Source of the DNA: an uncultured Opitutia bacterium
GTDB lineage: Bacteria; Verrucomicrobiota; Verrucomicrobiia; Opitutales; UBA953
Assembly (NCBI GenBank): GCA_903889525.1
Contig: CAISXT010000043.1
Location: forward strand, 1-32,949
Length of the DNA: 32,949 bases
Direction of reading: 5' to 3'
Both the position numbers and the translations under genes were made by a program. Below, in pieces: positions 25,180 to 32,949 of this stretch. The notes beneath the pieces were generated by a model, which did not search any database, was not told where the DNA came from, and saw only the letters and a program-made list of their open reading frames with translations. The first letter of the stretch is position 1; the number at the start of each line of letters is the position of its first letter.

Positions 25180-26059
25180 GCTTGGACACCGGCTCATCAT
25201 CGTCATCGGGCGCGGGGTCCATCTCACTCTTTTTAAGTAAGAAAATATGCCGGAAAATACCCCACCCAATGTACCCAAGAAATAGGCTCGGGAAAGAATA
25301 CTCCGGGAACTTTAAGATCATGAAGCCGGCGATGATGATCAGGATAAACCCGCGCGCGCGGGCCCGTGCCGTCCAATCCAGCTTCTTGAAGCTCGGAAAG
25401 CGGACATTACTAATCATCAGGTAGGAGATGATCAACATGAGTGGCAGAAGACTCCAGGACCAAGGCTGGACGGCTTTCTCGATATCTTCCGGCTTCTTCA
25501 GCAGGCTGGATAAGACCAAGACGAGCGAGGCAATCATGCCCGCGGCGGCCGGCGAAGGAAGCCCAACAAAATCTCCCCCCGCCGCCCGCTTTTCATTACC
25601 TGGCACCAGGGGGTTGGTCAGAACATTGAATCGGGCGAGCCGGACGCCAGCGCAGAGGAGGTAGATGAAGGCTAGCAGCCACGTTACGAGCTGCACGTCA
25701 CTCGATGCTTTAGGCGTAATGACCAAAAAACAGGCCATCAAGGCGGGGGCTACGCCGAAAGACACGGTATCCGCGATGGAATCGAATTCTGCCCCGAAGA
25801 GGGATTCACGATGGGTTGCCCGGGCGACGCGACCGTCAAACAGATCACAAACGCAGGCGAACAGGATCAGCCAGACGGCCAAAATATAATGTTCGGCGCT
25901 CGCGGCGGGGTCGACGGAGCTGAACTTTGCTTCAATGCAATTCTTGATCGCCAGGAATCCACAAAGCATGTTTCCGGCCGTGAAAAGGTTGGGTAATAGG
26001 TAGATTCGGGCGGCTTCCTCTGGTGAGGAATAGGCGCGTTTTTCAGGAAGATTGGCCAC
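25175..26059 (-). CDS. pssA: CDP-alcohol phosphatidyltransferase, phosphatidylserine synthase-like
   Basis: LPNLFTAGNMLCGFLAI, CDP-OH-P motif DGRVARATHRESLFGAEFDSIAD, multiple TM helices. GTG at 26059, just after the upstream stop, is a plausible start; the ORF track uses 26092. Confidence 0.88.
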   Translation of the reverse strand: MANLPEKRAYSSPEEAARIYLLPNLFTAGNMLCGFLAIKNCIEAKFSSVDPAASAEHYILAVWLILFACVCDLFDGRVARATHRESLFGAEFDSIADTVSFGVAPALMACFLVITPKASSDVQLVTWLLAFIYLLCAGVRLARFNVLTNPLVPGNEKRAAGGDFVGLPSPAAAGMIASLVLVLSSLLKKPEDIEKAVQPWSWSLLPLMLIISYLMISNVRFPSFKKLDWTARARARGFILIIIAGFMILKFPEYSFPSLFLGYIGWGIFRHIFLLKKSEMDPAPDDDDEPVSKL

Positions 26060-26061
26060 TT

Positions 26062-26415
26062 TTAGGACTTCGGTTCGTCGAGGTATTTCCAAAACCCGCC
26101 CTCTTGTTCGATGCGTGCCTCGTCTTCGGGGAAGGGAAGGTGAGACCGAAAGGCGAAGTCTGCATAGGTATGCCGGTGGAGCACGTAATTGGCGAGGAGT
26201 GAGTTTTCCGTGGACTCGAAATAAATCCGGAATTCGCCGACCCGCAGGCGGTGGTAAATGTGGCCGCCGCGGCGCACCGTACCGAGTTGAGAGGTGCCAT
26301 TGATCAGCTCTTCGGCGGTCAGCGACGAAAATGCCTCCACCACTTCCATCTGCTCCAAGGTGGGCAGCTTAGCTAGCTCGCGCATCGCCTGGTCACTGAA
26401 ATTAACTTGATACAT
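26062..26415 (-). CDS. RelE/ParE-superfamily toxin-like protein
   Basis: MYQVNFSDQAMRELAKLPTLEQMEVVEAFSSL...GTVRRGGHIYHRLRVGEFRIYFESTENSLLANYVLHRHTYADF follows the RelE/ParE layout; 117 aa with a C-terminal tail. Confidence 0.72.
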   Translation of the reverse strand: MYQVNFSDQAMRELAKLPTLEQMEVVEAFSSLTAEELINGTSQLGTVRRGGHIYHRLRVGEFRIYFESTENSLLANYVLHRHTYADFAFRSHLPFPEDEARIEQEGGFWKYLDEPKS

Positions 26416-26458
26416 CGATGGCGGAAGGAAACGCCGTTCACCCTAGGTCGGCAACCAT

Positions 26459-26923
26459 TCAGTTGCCACGCACCCATTGTGAAATAAGATAATCTGCCCG
26501 TTTTTCGACCATATCTAACACTTTCTCAAAACCGTCACTTCCGCCATAATAGGGATCGGGCAGTGCCTGGTCGCCTAGGAGGAGGTGAAGGCGGTCGTGT
26601 CTACTCGAAGGGCAAAGCAGACGGAGGGCTGCGAGATTGATGGTGTCGGCGGCGAGGATGAGGTCGAAGGCCGCGAAATCTTCAGCGCAGATTTGGCGGG
26701 CCCGGAGCAAGCCCAGTTCATACCCCCGGCGGCGGGCGTGTTCAATCGAGCGCTGATCTGGCGGCTCGCCGATATGATAATTTTCCGTGCCCGCTGAATC
26801 GAATTCGACCATCAGGGAGGCTAATGTCGCCTTGGCTCGGAGGACCGCCTCCGCCGTGGGCGAGCGGCAGATGTTCCCCATGCAGACCAGTAGAACCCTC
26901 CGCGGCTTGGTGGCCGGGGGCAT
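26459..26923 (-). CDS. Low-molecular-weight protein tyrosine phosphatase
   Basis: P-loop VLLVCMGNICRSPTAEAVLR and LPDPYYGGSDGFEKVLDMVE. Confidence 0.94.
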   Translation of the reverse strand: MPPATKPRRVLLVCMGNICRSPTAEAVLRAKATLASLMVEFDSAGTENYHIGEPPDQRSIEHARRRGYELGLLRARQICAEDFAAFDLILAADTINLAALRLLCPSSRHDRLHLLLGDQALPDPYYGGSDGFEKVLDMVEKRADYLISQWVRGN

Positions 26924-26925
26924 GG

Positions 26926-27381
26926 TTAGACCTTACCGCCGAAGCTCTGGTGGTCGTCCAAATCCAAGACATCAAACCAGGTGGAGATATCGTCGCGCTT
27001 GGCCCCTGCGGGGGTCGAAGACTGGTATTCAGAAAGCTTAGCCCGGCCACCCGGGGCGCTCGGGGCACGCTGTTCATGAAACGCGCTAAAAGCGGCAATT
27101 TCCTGAGGCAGGCGGGCATGCTTGGCATTGGCCAACATCCAGGTAAGGATTTCTCCGTCTCCTAAGCCCTTGTCAATCTGGGCCTTAAGTGCATCTGCAT
27201 CGACGCCGAGGAAGTCCAAAACATTACGATCGAGGGAGCAGGCGTAGGTATATTCGCCATTTTTCCCGGCTTTCGTGGCGCGAGCCTTATCAATCATGCG
27301 GGGAAGGATAACGAGGCCGCCCAGGCGAACGCGTGGGCTGCGTGGGGGGTGCTGGGTGAGATCGTAGAGGTCGTGGGGCAT
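26926..27381 (-). CDS. DUF5069-like protein
   Basis: HDLYDLTQHPPRSPRVRLGGLVILPRMIDKARATKAGKNGEYTYACSLDRNVLDFLGVDADAL resembles DUF5069 as I recall it; start 27381 preferred over 27420. Confidence 0.75.
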   Translation of the reverse strand: MPHDLYDLTQHPPRSPRVRLGGLVILPRMIDKARATKAGKNGEYTYACSLDRNVLDFLGVDADALKAQIDKGLGDGEILTWMLANAKHARLPQEIAAFSAFHEQRAPSAPGGRAKLSEYQSSTPAGAKRDDISTWFDVLDLDDHQSFGGKV

Positions 27382-27450
27382 AAGAAACCCGACCCTACCC
27401 CCTCCTTTCTCATTCCGCAAGGAAACAGGAGATTTTGGAGGTTTGCCAAA

Positions 27451-28302
27451 ATGTCACACCTCCCCTTATCTCAACCTATGTTCCCCATGGCAGCCGAACT
27501 CGCCGCCCATCCCCTCACCCGGGACTGCCTGTTGGGGTGTGCCGTAATCTTTTTGGTAGCGGCCATCCTGGATGGCTTGGCGTCCAAGGGTGCGGCCGGG
27601 AAATTTCAGTCTTCCGGGCTTTGGTTGCTCCGTGGCGGCTGGGTTATGCTGACCACGATGCTCGCCTACCAAGGCCTGCGCACACACTCCCTGCCTATCG
27701 CCAGTCCGGCGGAGGTCCTTCTGTCGATTGCCTGGGGGCTGTCCGGATTGTCGCTCTTTCTCGACGTCACGTTCAACCACCGCCTGCCGACCTGGGCGAT
27801 CGCGGGCACTACGGCGCTATGCCTCGTGATTGCCGCTTTTCTCGGCGTCGTCGCGCACCCCTTAGACACAGCCGGCAAGCCGCTCATCGCCATCCATGTG
27901 GGCGCCGCGATCCTGGCCTACTGCGTGCTGGGCGCCCAGGCGCTCAACTCCGCGGCCTATCTTTTACAGCACCGCGCCCTGGCGCGTCATCAGTTCGGAG
28001 GCATCTACGCACTTCTGCCCGCGCTCGTTCCGCTCGATCGCATCGGCGCGCAGCTGATGGGTGCGGCGGTCTGGTTGCTTGGACTTTCTCTGGTGATCGG
28101 TGCGACCGACTGGGCTCAGCGTGATCTCGCCGTCGCCGCGCCGAAGCTCATCGCGGCGCTCATTACCTGGCTCGCGTGTGGTTGGGTCGTCGTGCAACGC
28201 CGACGTCAGCGTCTCCCGGGCGCCGCCTTCGCGCGTGCTTCCTTGCTCACGGCGATTCCAGCGGTCGTCGCGCTTTATCTTTCGCTCCCCTCGTCTCGAT
28301 GA
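27451..28302 (+). CDS. CcsA/CcmC/HemX-like cytochrome c assembly membrane protein
   Basis: About eight hydrophobic segments, including SPAEVLLSIAWGLSG and IAIHVGAAILAYCVLGAQALNSAAYLLQHRAL; directly overlaps hemA (ATGA). Confidence 0.8.
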   Translation: MSHLPLSQPMFPMAAELAAHPLTRDCLLGCAVIFLVAAILDGLASKGAAGKFQSSGLWLLRGGWVMLTTMLAYQGLRTHSLPIASPAEVLLSIAWGLSGLSLFLDVTFNHRLPTWAIAGTTALCLVIAAFLGVVAHPLDTAGKPLIAIHVGAAILAYCVLGAQALNSAAYLLQHRALARHQFGGIYALLPALVPLDRIGAQLMGAAVWLLGLSLVIGATDWAQRDLAVAAPKLIAALITWLACGWVVVQRRRQRLPGAAFARASLLTAIPAVVALYLSLPSSR

Positions 28303-29339
28303 GCGAACGCGCCCGCAATCTGGTGGCGCTGAGCGCCACGCATCGCACGGCCGGCCTCGATGAGCGCGCCGCGTTCACGGTCCCCGCCGGCGGCGCCGAA
28401 GTCTTCTATGCCGCCGCGCGCGAAGCGGGGCTCGCCGAAGCGGTCTTGCTCGCGACCTGCAATCGCCTCGAGGCGTACGCCGTCGGCGATGAAGCCGCCG
28501 CCCTTCATGTGCGCAGCGCGCTGCTCAAGGCCACGGGCGCGCCTGCGGCCGCGCTCGATCAGCATCTGCGTCCGGTGCCTGGCCTGGAGGCCGTCGAACA
28601 CCTTTTCTCCGTTGTCTCCGGCCTGGAGTCGCAGATGGTCGGTGAGGCCGAGATCGCCGGCCAGGTCAAGGACGCCTACGCCGATGCGCTCGCTCGCGGC
28701 ATGACCGGTCCCGTGCTCAACCGCGTCTTCCAGCGCGCCTTCCAGGCTGGCGCTTGGGCGCGCACTAACACCGGCATCTCGCAAGGACAGGTGAGCCTCG
28801 GCAATATCGCCGTCGAACTCGCGATGCGCGTATTCGGGTCGCTGGCTGAAGCCCGCGTGCTCGTGCTCGGCACGGGCGACGTCGGCCGGCAGGTCGTCCA
28901 GGCGCTCGTCTCTCGCGGGGCCTCCCAGGTTTCGGTCGCTTCGCGTACGTTCGAAAACGCCCGCACGTTGGCCGAAGAATTCTCCGGCGCTTCGCTCACG
29001 CTGGCCGATGCGTTGCGGCAGGCACACACACACGACGTCATCGTGGGTTGCGCGACCGTGGAGCGCGCCTTGCTCGACGCCGTCTCGCTCCGTGAGATCG
29101 CCGGCCGCCGCTCCGGCCGGCCGCTGCTGCTCGTCGACCTCGGCGTGCCGCGCAATTTTGCTTCCGGAGTTCAGGGCCTCGATGGCACCTATCTTTGCGA
29201 CTTAGACGACCTGGCCCGCGTTTCGAACGCCAACCTCAAAGCCCGTCTTGCTGAAGTCGACCGCGCCCGCGTCGCCCTGGCCGAGAAGGCCGCCCGCGCC
29301 TGGGGCGCGGCGAATCACCAGACCTCTTCGGAAGCTTGA
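28299..29339 (+). CDS. hemA: Glutamyl-tRNA reductase, short form
   Basis: ALSATHRTAGLDERAAF, LLATCNRLEAYAVG, VVSGLESQMVGEAEIAGQVKDAY, LGTGDVGRQVVQAL, LLLVDLGVPRNF. Start ATG 28299. Confidence 0.92.
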   Translation: MSERARNLVALSATHRTAGLDERAAFTVPAGGAEVFYAAAREAGLAEAVLLATCNRLEAYAVGDEAAALHVRSALLKATGAPAAALDQHLRPVPGLEAVEHLFSVVSGLESQMVGEAEIAGQVKDAYADALARGMTGPVLNRVFQRAFQAGAWARTNTGISQGQVSLGNIAVELAMRVFGSLAEARVLVLGTGDVGRQVVQALVSRGASQVSVASRTFENARTLAEEFSGASLTLADALRQAHTHDVIVGCATVERALLDAVSLREIAGRRSGRPLLLVDLGVPRNFASGVQGLDGTYLCDLDDLARVSNANLKARLAEVDRARVALAEKAARAWGAANHQTSSEA

Positions 29340-29342
29340 CCC

Positions 29343-30719
29343 ATGAAACCCACGGTCCTCATCGTCGACGACGAGAAGAACATCCGCGACGGCCTCCGCG
29401 CCGCGCTGGAAGACCGCTATGAGACCTTTGTGGCAAAGGACGCTGCGGAAGCGGCGCGCCTCATGCACGATGTGCCGCCGGACGCCGTGCTGACCGATCT
29501 CCGGATGGCTGGCGAGGATGGCATGGCGGTCATCGACCGCGCGCTCAAGCTGCCCAACCAGCCGGTTTGCATCATGATGACGGCCTACGGCGACGTGGAT
29601 ACCGCGGTGAAGGCGATGAGCCTTGGCGCCTACTGGTTTTTTCAAAAGCCCGTCGATCTCCGCCAAGTGGAGTTGGTTCTGGATCGCGGTTTGAAAGCCC
29701 GTTCGGCGGAAAAGGAAGTGGTCACGTTGAAGGCCCGCCTGGATCGGAAATTCTCGCTCGGTGAGGTTATCGGTTCATCCGCTGCCCTGCAGCATTCCAT
29801 CGAACAGGTGCGCGCGGTCGCGTCATCGAACGCGACCATCCTTCTTTTGGGCGAGACCGGTACAGGCAAAGAACTGTTCGCCCAGATGATTCACCAAGCG
29901 AGCCAGCGCGCTAAGGGGCCCTTCATGGCGGTGCACTGTGCCGCCATTCCCGCGAACCTACTGGAGTCTGAACTTTTCGGACACGAGAAGGGCGCCTTCA
30001 CCGGAGCGAACGAACGCCGCGTGGGGCGCTTTGAATCGGCGGACGGCGGCACGCTTTTTCTTGATGAAATTGGCGAGATTGATGCCACGACCCAAGTGAA
30101 GCTCTTACGCTTTCTGGAGACCCGCGCGGTCGAGCGCCTCGGCTCGCACAAGCCCATCGCGCTGGACTTGCGTCTCGTTTGCGCCACGAACCGAGACCTC
30201 GCCCGGATGGTTAAGGAGGGTAAATTCCGCGAAGATCTTTTCTACCGCCTATCGGTGGTCCCCCTCCGCTTGCCGCCCCTGCGCGAGCGACAGGATGATG
30301 TGCCGTTACTGCTGGCCCATTATCTTGAGCGCTTTGCCAAGGAGAACGGGGCCGCGCAGGCGAAACTCTCTCCGGAAGCCGAAGCGGTACTGGTCCGTTA
30401 TTCCTGGCCAGGCAATATCCGCGAACTCCGTAATGCATGCGAAAATTTAGCAGTGCTGCGCGCGGGTAAGGGGGTGGCCGCCGGAGATTTGGATCCCCGC
30501 TTCACCCAGCCCACCGCGGGTGCCTCCCCTGCCCTATCTTTACTTCCGGCCAATATGCTTGATCGGGAGCAGAATGAGAAACAGCTGCTCAAGCAGGCAC
30601 TGGTTACGGCGGGCGGTAATCGCACTAAGGCAGCCGAGCTCATGGGGATTTCCCGCCGCACCCTTCACCGTAAACTGCTGCAATGGCCGGAGCTAGATCC
30701 CGGCCCTGAGACGGCGTGA
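29343..30719 (+). CDS. Sigma-54-dependent response regulator, NtrC family
   Basis: Receiver (LIVDDEKNIRDGL, VLTDLRMAGEDGM), AAA+ (LLLGETGTGKELFAQMIH, ELFGHEKGAFTGA, GGTLFLDEIGEI, REDLFYRLSVVPLRLPPLRER), Fis-type HTH (NRTKAAELMGISRRTLHRKL). Confidence 0.97.
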   Translation: MKPTVLIVDDEKNIRDGLRAALEDRYETFVAKDAAEAARLMHDVPPDAVLTDLRMAGEDGMAVIDRALKLPNQPVCIMMTAYGDVDTAVKAMSLGAYWFFQKPVDLRQVELVLDRGLKARSAEKEVVTLKARLDRKFSLGEVIGSSAALQHSIEQVRAVASSNATILLLGETGTGKELFAQMIHQASQRAKGPFMAVHCAAIPANLLESELFGHEKGAFTGANERRVGRFESADGGTLFLDEIGEIDATTQVKLLRFLETRAVERLGSHKPIALDLRLVCATNRDLARMVKEGKFREDLFYRLSVVPLRLPPLRERQDDVPLLLAHYLERFAKENGAAQAKLSPEAEAVLVRYSWPGNIRELRNACENLAVLRAGKGVAAGDLDPRFTQPTAGASPALSLLPANMLDREQNEKQLLKQALVTAGGNRTKAAELMGISRRTLHRKLLQWPELDPGPETA

Positions 30720-31579
30720 AGTTACTTCCCGCGTTGGCAGTTTTTTGGGCACTCACCTGCCCTGCCGCGACGGTTGATCTTGGCGGAACCGATATGTTGG
30801 CCCCGGAGATCGTCCAAGGATTGGCGAAGGCTTCCGCAGGAAAACTTTCCATTGATTTCAACGGGAGCTTGCCCGCCCGTCGGGCCTTGATTGCGGGCAG
30901 CCTGCCTGCCGCGGCACTTTTCCTCCGCCCCGGTGAAGCTGCCCCGGCGACCACTTCTAAGGTCGCCCTAGCCGAATTTCATTTCGCCACCGCCGCGGTG
31001 GTCGTCGCGGTTCATCGGAGTAACCCCATCGAGCAGCTGACCCTCGAGCAGTTGAGCAACGCCTTTGCGAAGGAAGCCCGGGCCTCGGCCCAGAATTGGA
31101 ATGATCTGGTATCGTCGGCTCGCTCCGAACTCATTACCCCGGCCGTTTGCTCGCCGGATCGCACGCTTGTGACGGAAATTTTTCAAGGTATCGTGATGGA
31201 GGGCCGAGCTTTTCGTTCGGACGTTCGTCAGCGCATCGAGCCGACCCTGGCCGCCGACATGCTGACGCTCCGGGCGGGCTCAGTGGTGCTGATGGCCCGC
31301 GCGCCCTCGGGCGTCGGCCGGCCGTTGCCCTTGGCGGATGGGCGTGAGGGTCGGCCGACCACGGCTTATTTGCCGAATGACACTAACCTCCAGAATGGGG
31401 ATTACCCGCTCCAGCTTCCATTGGTTCTTTATGTACGGCAGGATCGAATGGAGGGGTTTCGTCCCGCCTTGCGCTGGCTTTTCTCCGACGAAGCTGCCGC
31501 CCTGCTGGAAAGACAAGGCCTCCACCCTGCCCCGAAGGACGTCCGGGTGAGGTTTGTCCAAAGGCTTGACACTCGTTAG
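30716..31579 (+). CDS. PstS-like substrate-binding domain protein (divergent)
   Basis: Signal peptide KLLPALAVFWALTCPAATVDL, DMLAPEIVQGLAKA, VVVAVHRSNPIEQLTLEQLSNAFAKEA; GTG start at 30716 overlaps the preceding stop (GTGA). Confidence 0.7.
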   Translation: MKLLPALAVFWALTCPAATVDLGGTDMLAPEIVQGLAKASAGKLSIDFNGSLPARRALIAGSLPAAALFLRPGEAAPATTSKVALAEFHFATAAVVVAVHRSNPIEQLTLEQLSNAFAKEARASAQNWNDLVSSARSELITPAVCSPDRTLVTEIFQGIVMEGRAFRSDVRQRIEPTLAADMLTLRAGSVVLMARAPSGVGRPLPLADGREGRPTTAYLPNDTNLQNGDYPLQLPLVLYVRQDRMEGFRPALRWLFSDEAAALLERQGLHPAPKDVRVRFVQRLDTR

Positions 31580-31605
31580 GGCGTTTGGTCTGCTCACCAC
31601 CCAGC

Positions 31606-31680
31606 GCGCGCGTAGCTCAATGGTAGAGTACCACCTTGCCAAGGTGGCTGTTGCTGGTTCAAGTCCAGTCGCGCGCTCCA
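31606..31680 (+). tRNA. tRNA-Gly (anticodon GCC), CCA encoded
   Basis: Folds as GCGCGCG TA GCTC AATGGTA GAGT A CCACC TTGCCAA GGTGG CTGTT GCTGG TTCAAGT CCAGT CGCGCGC T CCA. Confidence 0.97.
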
Positions 31681-31694
31681 CTTTAAAATGGAGC

Positions 31695-31723
31695 AAAAAC
31701 CCGCCGATAGTCGGCGGGTTTTT
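31695..31723. terminator. Rho-independent terminator, probably bidirectional
   Basis: AAAAA CCCGCCGA TAG TCGGCGGG TTTTT: 8-bp perfect stem with A5/T5 flanks, between tRNA-Gly (+) and the histidine kinase (-). Confidence 0.93.
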
Positions 31724-31734
31724 CATTTATAGAC

Positions 31735-32949
31735 CTATTCGGCCCCCGGAAGGGTCACGATGATTCGAAGGCCCTTGGGACTTATGAGTTCGGCGGTGGC
31801 TGACCCTCCATGGAGCTCGGCCACCTGCCGCACGATACTCAACCCCAGGCCGCTACCTCCAGCCTTTCGAGATTTGTCCGTTCGATAGAACCGGTCGAAG
31901 AGCCGGGCTAACTCCGATTGAGGCACCCCTGCCCCGTCATCTTGGACGCTCAACTCTACCCCATTCTGGGTGTCGCGCGTGATGATGGTGAGTTGGCTCA
32001 TGCCGGAGGCATGGGCCAAGGCATTATCAATCAGGTTTTGGATCAGACGGTGGGCTTGGACTGGATCTGCTGCGGCCTGAGTGGCCTCCAGCTTGAGCTC
32101 CAGCTTCACGCCGGCTGCCTTACAGCGGGCGGCAAACGCTTCCGCCACTTCGCGCGCGGCGAAATGGAGCGAGCCGGCTTCGCGCCGAACGCCTGACCCT
32201 GTCTCTAGGCTCGCCAGCGCGAGGAGGCCTTCGACAAGCCCTTGAAGCCGCCCGACGGAACTGACGATTTTCTGCACAAAGCGCCCGCGATCTTCTGGCG
32301 ACATGGTTGCTTGGTCTTCCGCCAACGTCTCCGCGTAGCCGCGGAGAATGGTCACAGGCGTCCGGAGGTCGTGGGAGACATTAGTCACGAAATCTCGTTC
32401 CATTGCTTGGAGGCGTTTGAGCGCGGTGACATCGGCGAGCACAAAGATGGCCGCATCCTCCCCAAAGGCTTCGGGGTCGGTCCGCGCCCCCGCCGCTTGA
32501 ATCCAAACATCGGAGAGCGGTGCGCGATTCAGGAGGATGGTGGAGCGTGCATCCCCTTCGGCGCGCACCCGGCGAATCAACTCGATGAAATCCGCGCTAC
32601 GCACGAGCGGCACGATCGGGCCGCCCGCGTCGGCGTCATTCAGGCTGAACAGTGACCGGGCCGCAGGGTTGGCGAGCCTTAGCCGGTCTTGAGCGTCGAC
32701 GACGAGCACGGCATCCGTGAGCGGCGATAACAGCGCTTCAACCCGCCGCGCGGCCGCGGCCCGAATCTCGCTCTCATTCGCCGTGCGGCTCTCGATGGAT
32801 ACGAATAACTCTTCAAGCTTAAGTGATTGCACCAGCCAGCCACGCGGACGCGTGGTGCTCTCTCCGCGCAGCAAGGCCCGGCGGGCCCAATGCACACAGT
32901 GAGCGATTTCCGAGAGGGCCCACCCGGCGGTCGCCACGACGGCGAGGAG
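31735..32949 (-). CDS. Sensor histidine kinase, PhoR-like (N-terminus beyond right edge)
   Basis: PAS-like segment, HisKA DFVTNVSHDLRTPVTILRGYAETL, HATPase LIQNLIDNALAHA, DDGAGVP, GGSGLGLSIVRQVAELHGG. The frame continues upstream into a hydrophobic LLAVVATAGW segment at the window end. Confidence 0.93.
   Translation of the reverse strand, partial: LLAVVATAGWALSEIAHCVHWARRALLRGESTTRPRGWLVQSLKLEELFVSIESRTANESEIRAAAARRVEALLSPLTDAVLVVDAQDRLRLANPAARSLFSLNDADAGGPIVPLVRSADFIELIRRVRAEGDARSTILLNRAPLSDVWIQAAGARTDPEAFGEDAAIFVLADVTALKRLQAMERDFVTNVSHDLRTPVTILRGYAETLAEDQATMSPEDRGRFVQKIVSSVGRLQGLVEGLLALASLETGSGVRREAGSLHFAAREVAEAFAARCKAAGVKLELKLEATQAAADPVQAHRLIQNLIDNALAHASGMSQLTIITRDTQNGVELSVQDDGAGVPQSELARLFDRFYRTDKSRKAGGSGLGLSIVRQVAELHGGSATAELISPKGLRIIVTLPGAE

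Noticed and set aside
31280-31726. 148 aa minus-strand ORF spanning the tRNA-Gly gene and terminator
   Set aside because: The segment KVERATGLEPATATLARWYSTIELRA is the familiar spurious translation of a reverse-strand tRNA; the tRNA fold is unambiguous.
1-32949. CRISPR array, insertion sequence, integrase, prophage or classical defence island
   Set aside because: No repeat-spacer pattern, transposase, integrase, phage structural gene or recognisable defence effector was seen; content is mainly core metabolism.

Overview
The window is a densely packed, high-GC bacterial chromosome segment, mostly housekeeping genes. Protein features (DUF1343/NamZ, DUF5069, long-form PurF, ATP synthase subunits with signal-like N-termini) suggest a Verrucomicrobia/Opitutae-like origin, but that is an inference. 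In order it holds: an F-type ATP synthase operon (atpB-E-F-H-A, minus strand, atpA cut by the left edge); pdxH; rsmE/rsmD; an Fpg/Nei-family glycosylase; an aldo/keto reductase; a NUDIX protein plus an unassigned kinase-like protein; purF; a NamZ-like lipoprotein; purN-prmA plus a small membrane protein; a minus-strand run FGE-like/CapD-like/purE/purK; tyrA, an aroA::cmk fusion and plsC; dnaN, pssA, a lone RelE-like gene, LMW-PTP and DUF5069; a hemX/ccsA-like gene with a short hemA; an NtrC-type regulator with a PstS-like protein; tRNA-Gly(GCC) with a terminator; and a PhoR-like kinase cut by the right edge. I saw no CRISPR array, transposon, prophage or rRNA. Main leads: (1) an uncharacterised protein with kinase hallmarks next to a NUDIX gene; (2) an Fpg-family protein with three of four zinc-finger cysteines lost at conserved spacing; (3) a HemA that appears to lack the dimerisation domain; (4) an oriC-like or operator-like TTCAC cluster between pssA and dnaN; (5) three of four convergent protein-coding junctions with directly abutting palindromic stop codons; (6) an AroA-CMK fusion with almost no linker; (7) a membrane coiled-coil protein with a probably non-catalytic FGE-like domain. 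All family calls come from reading motifs by eye; no database search was run.
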